A stretch of DNA of 46,861 bases, from contig JABVXV010000419.1 of the NCBI GenBank assembly GCA_013365325.1, forward strand, positions 1 to 46,861, in the 5' to 3' direction. This document shows, in pieces, positions 12,683 to 24,600 of the stretch. The position numbers were made by a program, and so were the translations under genes. The stretch comes from Dipetalonema caudispina (taxonomy: Eukaryota; Nematoda; Chromadorea; Rhabditida; Onchocercidae). The notes beneath the pieces were generated by a model, which did no database searches, was not told the DNA's origin, and saw only the letters and a program-made list of their open reading frames with translations. Numbering within the stretch: the first letter of the stretch is position 1; each line of letters opens with the position of its first letter.

Positions 12683-15600
12683 ACATATATATATACAAAC
12701 AGACAAATAGACGGACACACACACACACACACACATATATACAGACACACACAGGTATGTATTGTGCAGACACAATAATTGCCAACATTAACGACAACTT
12801 TATGGTGTTCATTTCGCACCAGTTCGTGGCGCAAATTTTTGCAGACAAATGCAAATTCGCATTTAACATCTATTGATTTGTTCGAAAAAAAAAAAAAAAT
12901 TTTTTTTTATTTGTCCCATACATTTAATGTCAATCTGTCCGCATGTTTCATCTTAAGACTTTTGCAACTATTAAAAATTCTTTTCTTTTTTCTTGTATTT
13001 GCAATGATTGTCATATGAAAGATGAACAATAGCTAAGTGCAATTTTTTAATGAGATTTTTAATAATTAGAATACAAATTTAACTTTAAATTTGGAATTAA
13101 TTTTAGCATTTGGTTTAATTTAAAAGTTAACTTATGAGTATGACTTCAAACTTAATTTCTATCTTAAATATTTTGCAACATGGCAAATAACTGATGATCA
13201 CTTGATTGGTTTCAGTTAAATTAAATTTTAGGTTTTTTTTTTTGTTTTCTGATTTGAAACATTTTTAATAATAAGTAGCAATAGTTTCTTAATCATCCTT
13301 TGATGACACTTCCCAAAAATTTAATTTTGCAAATTTTGTGCATTCATCAGAATGCACAAAATTCTTTCTTCCTCTTTTTTTTTAATTTCTCATTCATTAA
13401 AAACAGAAAACATTCCGGAAATTAGCTGAAACATATCCTGAATTGCTTGTCATTTCAAGCTTGAACACTATTTATCAAAAACAGAAAACATTCCGGAAGT
13501 TAGCTGATGTTTGAGCATAAACTTGAATTGCTTGTCATTTCAGCAGTGAACATCATCCCTATAAAATTAATTCAAAGCTATATCTGTTAATCGATCATCC
13601 AAATACATATCCTAAAATTGTTATTACAATATTAGCAGAAAATGAGATCAATAAGATCCGGTAAAAATGACTTATTGATGCAATTTTAATATTGATCGTT
13701 GTTATTGATAGGTTGTAGTGGACAAGTGATGGGTTGACGTTTTGTTGTTTACACAAATTTTATTCAACTCAAAATTTTGTTTACTTCAACTTTTCGAGTT
13801 ATATTATATTTGCTCTTATTAGAGTATATATAAATGCTCTTATTCCAAAACAAATGTTTTCATTTATTTCATTTGGCCATGTTTATATTTTTATGACTTT
13901 CTAAAAGAAATAGGTAAAAGTTGAGGACAACTATTTGTAAGCATTAGGTTAAGCAAACATTTTTTACTTTATCGATTCATATATAACCATCACTTTTTTT
14001 TTCCGTGTCAACTTATTCCCATGATATGCTTACGGGATTCACGTGCTCTAATCATGTCGTTACGTGAATAACCCAAATTTATACTTATTCACAAGACTAA
14101 TTAATTTATCCTCTCTTTTTCAACTTGTTCAAAATCTTACCCACTCTTTGCCTGAACATGAACAAGTCATTATTATGTCTGTCTGTACCTCCGTTTATGT
14201 GCTTCTCCGTCATCTGTCCATATGTCTCATTCCGGACATTTGTTACGGTAACTACATAATTCATAATTCATTATACCATGTGACGATCACCATTCCTTTC
14301 TTTTATGATAGTAACACCTTCACGTAAAATATGACAAGTGTGATAGTATCCATCTAATCCCGTAATGTAAATTCATTTCCTGAAATATTTAAGAGAGAAC
14401 AAGACGATAAATAAGTACGATAAGGGTGAAGGAAGGAAGGAAGCAATCGACATCGATCGGAACGGAGAGATTATACTATCCGATGGTGTATTCAGAGCAC
14501 GATATGTCGTAGAGAAGTGCTTAAAAGAAACAGGCTGAGCTGAATTAAGAATTAAATTTAATTTCAAATCTTTCACTAATTTATAATCATAACTTCAAAT
14601 TAAATGAGAACTGATAAATATTCTTGACCAATTAGAGTCATATTAATGTATCACGGAATTAAGTGTATACGTCATAGGATTACGTGAATAGATTAAGCAT
14701 GTTTTTATTTGATACATTTTATTTGTATGTAATCAAATCACTACTTGATATTCTATGAAAAGAGATTCACGTGATAACCGTCAAATTGATTCAGATATTC
14801 TAGTCGTATTCTTTGGATTAGATTGAAATCTATGTGTGAAATTATGTCACGTCATATCTCAATAATTCTTGCTATGTCTTATCTCGCGTAGTTCTCTTCG
14901 TTGACCTCATAGGAGTGAAATTTAATTATTTCTTGAAATCGGGGCATTACTTCATTTTGCTGATTTTTTTTTCTTCTTTTTTTTTTTAGCCGTTACTTCA
15001 TTACCGATCATTTGAATCGATGTATTTTCTTGTTTTCTCGTTTTTTTTTTATTTCTTCTAAATTTTGTTTGAAAAAGTCCTCAATGAATGCCATCATGGT
15101 ACTTCGTATCTTCTATCATTCCTAAAAATTTCATAGTTATTTTCAGATAATATTAAAAGTTCGAGACTTAATTTTGAGTGCTAGCTGTTAAGAATTTTCA
15201 TCTGACAGTATCAATTTCTCATGATTCAAATAGATTAGAGTAAAATTAACTGAAATTTAAATCTGATTGAAATTTTTTTTTTTATTATATTCAAGTGTAT
15301 CCTTTTCCATGACAACTACCTTTTTTACTTGTTGATTAATGTTAGGAGCAGGTTCCCTTATATCCGTCCACTTATTTAACATTCACATCATTTCATTTTT
15401 ACTTCTGATTCCTCTTCAAGAAGAAATCAGAAGGGTGATCGATGATGAGTGACAATATCGCGCTATTCGGCGGCATTTTTCTATGGTTTTTTTTTTGGTG
15501 CTCTTCTTTGTTACAACAACAAAATGCAAATGCATATGCATACATAACATGCAGGAAGCATGCAGATGATACAACGGGGGGGGGGGGAGGAGAAAGAGGG

Positions 15601-18600
15601 GACACATCACACATCATTAGCAACTAACATTCACAAGGTGAAAAGAGTATCCTACAGAAAACAGAAGGCATTCTTTGATTACATTCAATGGTATCATATG
15701 CATTTGCATAAATTGATATGATTAGTTAATAAGTGATATAAGGCATTGCAGTAAGCAAGACAGTTTCAAAATACTTTTAGTGTCATTTACAAAATGTACT
15801 TCTATTATACCTATTTCATTTAGAAATACTTTTGAGTGATTTTATTAGATTGGAAAAGTTCAATAGAAGAAGAAACTTTACATTTCTCTTCTCATTGATA
15901 TTTATAGTGGAAAAGAAATGTTTAATTATGGGTGGAATTGATTTGAAGAGTAAATTCAAAATGGATGATGCATACATACATATATATATTTCATTCTATT
16001 ATTAAGGAATTCTCTCTTTTACCTTAGAGAGTTAATTATTATGGACAGAATCTTATCGTCCCTTTTAAAGATTAGGAAATAATTCAATGAGAAATAATAA
16101 GAAATGACACTGTAAATGATTCAATCATTCATGGAAATAGATGAATTCGATATAATTCATTTCGTTTTATTAAATTTCATTAATACCTATATCAAATTAT
16201 TGCTGCATTGAAATTTTTCTTTTCTAATCATATCATTTATCATTTCAATACGTTGACAATTAAGTAACCGTTGTTTAAGGCCACGCTGTTTCTAATCTAT
16301 TTTGTTTCACTTTTTTTTTTTGTCGAATCGTTGATAGTTATTCCCAGATATAATTTGCATAATTTTAGGTTCCAAAAGTTGGTTTCGGCATAGCAGTATC
16401 CAGCGGTCGGGAGAATCCCAATTTCACATCGGGTGATCCGGCAGTGATCGTCAGTGACGTTATTCCAACTGGTCCTGCTTGGGGACTTGTTCAGTATGTT
16501 TTCATTGTTGTTTTTTATGAAATCAATTTAAGCATTAAAAATTGCGGTTACATGGATCATTCGCATGCTCCAATTACCCGGATTTCTGGGTAATTTTGAA
16601 TAGGAATCACTGAGGAGCATTCTCGATGTTCACCTATCGGTGCTGTTGATATATTTCTCTCTCTTTTCCTAACTTTTTTTTCATAGAGAACGGTAAAATT
16701 GTTGGAATTTACTACTTGAATCTCCGTTAACCTTCAAAGTATCCTTTCTTCATCTAAGCCATAAATATAGTACTGCCATATTTTGTCTCAACGCTGCTGT
16801 AAATCCATTTTTATGAACTTATTAGCTTTCTTTGTATTTTTATGTTTCAGTGATTAGTTTCAGTAATAATATAAAGTGATCTGTTCTACTTGTAAGGTCA
16901 AAGTTCTGTAATAAAGATTAATCAGTTATAAGGATGAATCTCCGTATTATCAAAAAAGCATTTGATATCTAACTTCCTGCCTTAATTTCTTAGTCTGGTA
17001 TTTATAATTTTCAAATATTCCTCTAGTTATCTCTTTTTTGCTCTGCAATAATTGTATAGAAGTGGTGTTTTATCATTTTTGTTTTGCTATTTCTCCCTAT
17101 CATATTTAGTGAAATATGTCTTTTTTATTTTATTTTGGTTTTTAGATTTTTTTTTTTTGTTCCATCACTTCTCTATTATCACTCACAAAATGACAAATTG
17201 CATCAAACATCGATAAGATATGGCCTTTAAAGAGACATATGCATCATGATCGTAACAGTCTGAATCATGCAAAATTTATTTCCCAACAACTGTTTTTATG
17301 CAAATATTTGTTTGACAATATTTCGGTCACCATTAAGCATGTCATCTGACGGAGCCCGTGGAATAAGGTTAGAGACCCTTTCGTCGATCTTTTCTTAACA
17401 TTTGTGCGATTTGATAATATTCAACTACATCGAATTTCAGTAGTTTTTATATTTTTAAAATTTCTCAAGAAATATTTGTTGAAAAAAAGAAAACTAAAAG
17501 GAACAACAATTAAAAAAAATACATGAACAAACATATAGCATCCAAAGGCCATCATTTTGTTTTGATTAATGAATAAAAATGAAATAATATCAGTCTATAA
17601 TTCATTGCACAAAAAAATTTTTCATGAAACAAAACCAAACAATTTTGTCAGAAATGTTAGATATAGTCTCTGAAGGGGGAAAAAAAACCGTAAAAACAAA
17701 TGTTTTAAATCACGAATAATTTAAACAATAATAGTGCTGTAAGATTTAGATAGAACAGTATTCTGTTATCCAAAAATATTGTCCGCAGGAGATGAATGAT
17801 CAAACGTAAATATTGACTTAATTAATAAAAATAAATGATTACAGAAGAGATTATCATTTTGTATGAACTATTACAGGGTGAACGATTGCATATTATCAGC
17901 AAACGGCGTGGCACTTGAGAGTGCCGATTACGCGGAGGCAGTAAAAATTATGAAAGAATCACAACAACTAAATATGGTTAGTTTATTATTTAAATATTGC
18001 AAATTAAACAGAAAGCTTGGCTTAAATATAACATAAGAAATACTTGGACAATTCAGCTATTAGAAAGGATCGAGAATTTCTCTAAGCAAATGAATATCAT
18101 CGTGCATATCATTCTTTTTATACAATTAACTGTTCTCTCATTCGTTTCCCTTCTTTGTTTCCATCACTTCCTCCCTTTCTCCTTTCTTGTAATTTAAAAA
18201 GATAATTATGATTGTTCCTTTTTCTTAACTGAAATTTTTACAGATTATAAAGCGACGTGTACCGGTACCGCTTATCGAATATGAGCAACGTACGCTGAAA
18301 TTCACTTTATCAAAGTCTCGGAAAAAGGAAGGTAATAAGTTGGGTTAAATTTTGAAAACAGTAGGAAGTGAAAATTTTTGGCTGCTTCATCATTTAGTCT
18401 TACTTTTGATTCAGATCGTCTTCATGTGCTGGCGTAGGATTAGATTTTAAAGGCAGTGACAATTTAATGAAACATATTCATGTTGTATAGGTAGTACTAG
18501 ATGCTATACTAACGTTGAATGGGATCTTTGAATTTGTAAGAAGGTAGTTTCTGGTCTGGAAAACATTTTCTCACCATAGGATATGTATTGGCTAAAAATT

Positions 18601-21600
18601 CAGGTATAACCTAGTAGCATCCGTTAATAGTAAAGTTTTTAGCTGGAAAAGTAAGCAGAAGGAAAATTACTAATCACAGAATGGTTTTTCCCAATTGAGT
18701 TTGATTTTAGTGGTACATATGAAGGATCAAGATCTGCATATAATCATCAAAAAATAAACTACGATAAAAGATAGTGAAGTTTCCATATGACTTAAGCTGT
18801 TCACATCCATCAATACACTGTTTTTTTTTTTTCTGATTCTTTTTTTGTGAAGACTTCACGAAACTTAACATTTAATTTTGAGATTTCACTTGTTTAAATC
18901 TCACATCCCATTTATTGCTTTTTTCCTGAGTATGTTCATCGATGCAATGGGTACTAAAACTCCTTTCCAATAGAAAAAGCTGAAACATACGTATTTGAAT
19001 GCTACATAAAGCTCAGCATCCCGAACTGCTTCAGTGACTTGTTAGTTGGACGATACCACCAGCGCTTATCTATAGGATATTTGATGATCTTAACAAGCTT
19101 ATTGCTGTCTAAGCACCATTTACTGCCTTTTAAAAATGTTTATTTAAAAGCTTTCATCGATTTGGTCAAATCAGTTGTTTGTTGAGAGAATTATTTCAAA
19201 TTAAACAAAAGCTTCTTAGTTAGGTTTACTGCGTGTGTTACAAATGAAGTTGGTAGCACACAAAGGCAAATTATGCTATAAAATTTTCGCCATACTTTGT
19301 AATATTGATGAGAGCTCCGCGAAAGTGATAAATTAAAAAAAGGCTACGGAAGCTGTTGAACAAGGAAATGCATAAAATACTATTTTGTAAAAAGGATTAG
19401 GTTCCTACAATTTAAGTAATAAAATGAAGAGAGCTCCCTTTTAGAATTAGTAAAGGTGAGGCTACGATGAGTCTGGCTGTTTTAATTTCATTCAAATATT
19501 CGAGTTATAAATTCATTTTTTGATTTATAATGCAAAAATTTTATTTTGTTGTTGCTTATTTAGCTCACTTATCTTCTCCCTTGTGTTTATTTCTTTGGTA
19601 ATTTGCTTATTTTATTCATTTTCCTATGGGAATGTTTGTCTTTCAAGTTTTATGTTTTATTTTGTGTCGAGTTTTTTATTCTCCTAATTATTAGTTTATT
19701 TGTTCAAACTTTTTAAGATATAATGAACTATTCGTTTCATTGTCTACTTTGAAGTTTTTTTAAAAATATAAGTTTTTATTCAGATTTTGGCATCATTCTT
19801 GGTTGTAAATTTTACATCAAAGAAATCACGAATCGTAAACTAGCTGAAAAAGATCCCGGTTTACGTGAAGGTGACACAGTACTCAGGATAAATGGTCAAT
19901 CGGTAGAAGGTATTACAATTGAGGAAGCAACGAAATGGCTTTCAAAAAGTCGTGAAAAACTTTCCCTTGTTGTTCAAAGGGACGTGCGACGGGATAGCAG
20001 CAGGTAAATATCGAAAAATGTGGAAGTATGAAATTGTCTGTTCAGGAAGTATACTTCCTTTCAACTAAGATTGCAATATTGGATGATGAAAATTACTGGA
20101 GCCATATCTTAGTTTACTATAGAAAAGAATTTCAATGAAATTTAAATATGCTTAAAATGCATACATAGTCGGGGCTAATATATGTTCATACAGTAATCAG
20201 TTGGAGTGCATTTCTAATACAATGATAATGACAACATTAGTGATAAAAAATGAATTTAATTTAAGAAAAAACCAGTTGTTTATTTGTTGATATATCTCTC
20301 AGCTTCTCATTTCCATTATTATTTTTTTAGGCATTTGTCAAAATTTTATAATCTTCAATATCAGTGTCTCGCTGTCACTGACACCATTTAGACAATTACT
20401 GAACTGTACTTTTGGTATGAAAATAATAGATCTCTTTAAAGTGAATAATTAGGACATTATTTTCAGATGGCCGAGTCAAAATACAGTTTATGAACGGTTA
20501 GGTTCAGTATCGGGAACACCGCGACATAGTCCATCACCGATGCATAATTTGCATCAATCTTTAGCACCGCGATCATCACTCGAATACGTTAATATTTCGG
20601 CAACTTCTAATAACAGGTAGGTTTTAGATCTAAGTGGAGCATTGTGCAGTGAGCTTGCCGAATGCTAAAGGTTTAAATTTTCATTTGCTTTACAAACACG
20701 AATTAATATGCTTTGTCATTCCATTTAAAGTAGCAGTATCTATCTTTTTATAATTTTCGCATTTCCAGAATTTGTTTTAAAATTCAGATTACATCCCAGT
20801 CACAATTTGAAACGATACAATTCAATCATTTTCTTCAGCACCTTTTTAGCTGACTTATTAAAGTGATTTAGTATTTTTCAGGTGGTCTCAAAGTGAACGA
20901 CAATCAATTGACTATGGGGATTTTCATCGAAGGAATGGAAGCATTGCAAACAGTCAAAGTAGTCAAGGTGATGTCGGCATTCGAACAGTTCGTTTTCGAA
21001 AAATTGGAGGTACGTATATCACTAATTTTCTTAAAAACTTCCAGTTCTTTATTTCAAGGTAGGCCTGAATAACTTATCCAAAGATCTTTTTCTCAGTAGA
21101 CACGTTTCCAAACTGCTTAGATTCAAAAGCTACCAACTTAACTCGAATTTTAATTCTAGGTAGTTTGGGAGTCCGTGTAATTGGTGGAAATCAAGTTGGT
21201 ATCTTTGTATCAGCTGTCCAAGAAGATTCACCTGCTGCAGTGCATTCCATCAGGTCGGGTGACCGGATTTTGTCCGTTAATGAGAAATCGATGATTGGAG
21301 TTACTCGCGAGGAGGTATATAATTTTATGATGTAAAGTAGGTGACATTTGTCCGTTTCAAATGCTCTTCTGCAAATACTGGAAGATACCAATATGGTTGG
21401 AAGAATCATTTGTAAAATATTAATATGCTACTTTGTACTTTCTTTCACATAGAATTTCATCCTAACGTTCCTTCTATATCTATTCAAATGTTTTAGGCTG
21501 TTCGACACTTGCTGGCACTACAGGATGATGTAACCATCAAAGTAGAGTATGCAGCTGCGGATTTCGAGAGAATCAGAAATGGGCCACTAGGAGATAACTT

Positions 21601-24600
21601 TTATATTAGGTTTATATTGAAACTACATTTTCTTTTGCTTCTGTTTTAATATTTCATATCTTTAAGTTTAGGTAATAAAACTATTCTTGACCTCAAATAA
21701 CATGCTGGACTTTATTGGTGAAAACTTTTTTTCGTTTCTTTTTGTCTACACATTTTTGTTAAGTTCGAAGTGATATTCTCATATTCTTTGTACGCAATGG
21801 TGAATAAATCAAAAATTCGTTTCAGAACCCATTTTGCTCATCAGAAATCGTCTAACCAACTGGAATTATCATTTCATAACGGTGATATTTTCCATATTAC
21901 GGATACTCTTTTTGGTGGAACAGTTGGCTTTTGGCAAGCTACACGCGTATATTCTGCTGCTGATAACGGCAATTATGCTCAAAATGATAGTAATAAAGGC
22001 GTTATACCAAATTCAGAAACGTAAGACATTTAAAGCTTTTAGTCTTCGAATCTTTAAAATCTTCTAGAAGCATTCGTTTGATGTACGCAAAGATATTGAG
22101 TAATTAAGATCAACTCATAAATTTATAAACATTTTAAACAGTGTAGTTGACTGTCTGATTTGCACAATCTGTTCTACGAATGACGTGTTGCGAACATCAT
22201 GCATCTAGACTATTGCAAGTTTTCGGATGGAAATTTGTAGAAATTTTGAAGATTTCATACAACTAACTTTCTTCAGAGCCGAAAAATTGGTGAAGGCAGC
22301 ACGTGCTGACACATCAACATTTGGTCGTTCTACTTTCTTCCGCCGGAAATTGAAAGAGCGGCGGACAAAGTCGCTAACAAAGAATGTAGTCGATGATGTA
22401 ACCTTTGAGAACACATGTGATATGGCCTTTCCTGCCTATGAACGAGTTACGCTAAGGCATCCACAGTTCCAGAGGTCAGTTTAGAATCTGAAAATTAAAT
22501 ATGATAAGTTAATCCAGAACTTGAGTCTTATGCAAAATGGCTAATAAAAAGCTAAATCTATTCATAGATTGACAGGTTTCACAGTTGATGATTCTAATTA
22601 TGTCATCCGTATAACATCTTTAGTTGGAAAATTTAGAGTCTTGTTACTCTTACCATCACTTAAATGTTCGGAACTCTGTCAAAGTCGTAGATAATTGTTG
22701 AAGTTGTATTTCAGGCCTTTGGTACTTTTTGGTCCATTGGCAGATATTGCTCGACAGCGGTTGCTGGCTAATTTTGCTCTTCGTTTTGCGGGTGTTATCG
22801 ATGAAAGTATCGTGAGATTGAGTGCGATCGATGCCGTTATCGCCACAAATAAGGTATAAATCGAGTAAAACTGAAATTTAAAATGTTAAACTAGTAATTT
22901 TTCAGGCATATTGAAAAAGTTTTAAGAGAAGAAACCTTCGTTTGATTTGTAATTGAATTCTTATTTTTCGAAACATATAACAAGACGTTGTTTTCTTTAA
23001 TCTATCATTGTTTATCGCTGTTTCAGCACTGTGTACTGGACGTTAGTCCAGGATCAGTTGAACGTTTACAACTTGCGCAATATGCGCCTATTGTTATTTT
23101 CATTGATGTTGAAAGTCGAAGCAGAATACGTGAGCTTAGGAATAAAGCTGGCGCTCCGGCTATTTCTTCCAAAAAACTCGTTGAACAAGCGCACAAGATT
23201 AAGAAACATTACTCGTATCTTCTGACGGGTATGTTTGAGATCTAAAAACATGATCGTTCATTGGATTGGACTTATGTCTTACGATGAATCAACCAAAATA
23301 TTCCATTTAATTCACTTAGTAGTTAAGCTTTGAGCTATTTGTAGTTCGGATCGCCTATTTCAATTGGCCAGTAAGTTCACACAAAGCTTTTGAAGTAGGC
23401 CTTATAGTATTTCTGAGCGTCATAGTCGTATCATATTTGGATCAGTTATCACAGAAGTTTTTGAATTGAAAATTTCCAGCAACGCTAGATGCAACAAAAG
23501 AAGATGGCTGGTTTGAAGCTTTGCTGCAACTGATAGCTCATTTACAAGATCGTCGAGTGTGGATGCCGGAATTTCGACCTCTCACAAATCTAAATGATGT
23601 GATATTGCTTCCTATGCACAGCTTCCAAAATCAGAGTGATTCTGATGTGGATTCATCAAAGGGGGTGGATTTTATATACTTTTTATAGAGGAAAAAAACA
23701 TTGAGGGAATTTTCTGCATCTCATGGTAGGCTTGATTTAGAGTTCCCTATCACCTAATTTTATCACATGTGAAACGTCTAGCAGCGAAGCATGCTTCAAA
23801 TAAAATAATAGCTTCATACCCACTGCTACTGCTCAAACCACTACGTCTCTGCAATATTTTGGCCAAACATTAGAAATTTAGCTTATTTTTCAGGATTATT
23901 CAACCAATGAATACTTCACAAGATCACAGTTGCAACTGGAAAACAGCGATTCTCTCGCAAAGTAAGTCAATTTTCACATTAATCCGTAAGTTGCGTTAAG
24001 CATAAAAATTTTTCCTACCTTGTTTTTATATAAAATTTTTGGTTTTACTTCATGGAAATTCAAAATTTGTTAAGAATATCTAGAGTTTTAGATCCGGTTT
24101 CGGTCCTCAGCTAAGTGGTTACGACGTACAGTATCCACGGCCACTTCGACCGATTCAGTCACATCTGGCAAATTATCCACCGCCACCATCACCAGCGGTT
24201 GCTTCTCCTGTTGGGATGTTAGCACCAAGAGGCAATTTCTACCATAACATCCACCCTTGTGAGCCTTTGTCACAATATTCCTCACGTGTGCAACTTGCAT
24301 CTTCACCTGTTAACCCTATCGCACAACAATCCCCCATTCACCGTAACTACTACCTTGATACGACACCTACACCCTTGGTGCCGTGGGCCACATTGCCCCG
24401 TCGACATAACAGTCATGATGTGGATACTTTTCCAACGACAGCGAAGGACTCACCTAGTTCGACCGTCACTAACAGTTCTAATCGACCTGCAGATCAATCA
24501 CAAACCTCACTAACAAAATCTGGTGTGTCTCAGCTGACTGCTGTGCAGCAACAGTCGCCTAATCTTCAACGGCAACAACGACAGCGAAACGTCATACAGC

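Larger units (their letters stand above)
10295..16368 (+). other. zoo-1 intron 2, 6.1 kb, with repeats and motif clusters
   Basis: The largest intron in the window, splitting the first strand of PDZ1 from its binding loop. No coding exon fits between. It contains a CA/TA microsatellite (12635-12755), a 14-bp-stem hairpin (13332-13363), a tandem duplication (13399-13552), a TTACGTGAA/CACGTG cluster (14040-14854), POU-type sites (15524-15709) and a G-rich tract (15576-15601). Long first introns of this kind often carry enhancers or an alternative promoter; that role is inferred here. Confidence 0.7.
10232..18331 (+). other. zoo-1: zoo-1 exons 2-5: PDZ1
   Basis: Exons 10232-10294, 16369-16493, 17877-17976 and 18244-18331. 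Together they read through a first PDZ: a [10 protein letters not shown] first strand typical of ZO PDZ1, a carboxylate-binding loop GFGI at residues 97-100, then the [11 protein letters not shown] strand and the AEAVKIMKE helix. The tail ends in KSRKKE, the Lys/Arg-rich lead into PDZ2 seen in ZO proteins. Introns are unequal: 6.1 kb, 1.4 kb and 267 bp. Confidence 0.92.

Noticed and set aside
12593..12869. Three overlapping Cys/Val-rich minus-strand open frames
   Set aside because: They are translations of the CA/TA microsatellite.
15399..15627. Open frames on both strands around the G12 tract
   Set aside because: They consist of low-complexity Gly or Pro runs and have no fitting splice sites; motif content explains the region better.
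22715..23664. Active guanylate kinase
   Set aside because: The phosphate-binding loop is degenerate, as in other ZO proteins.
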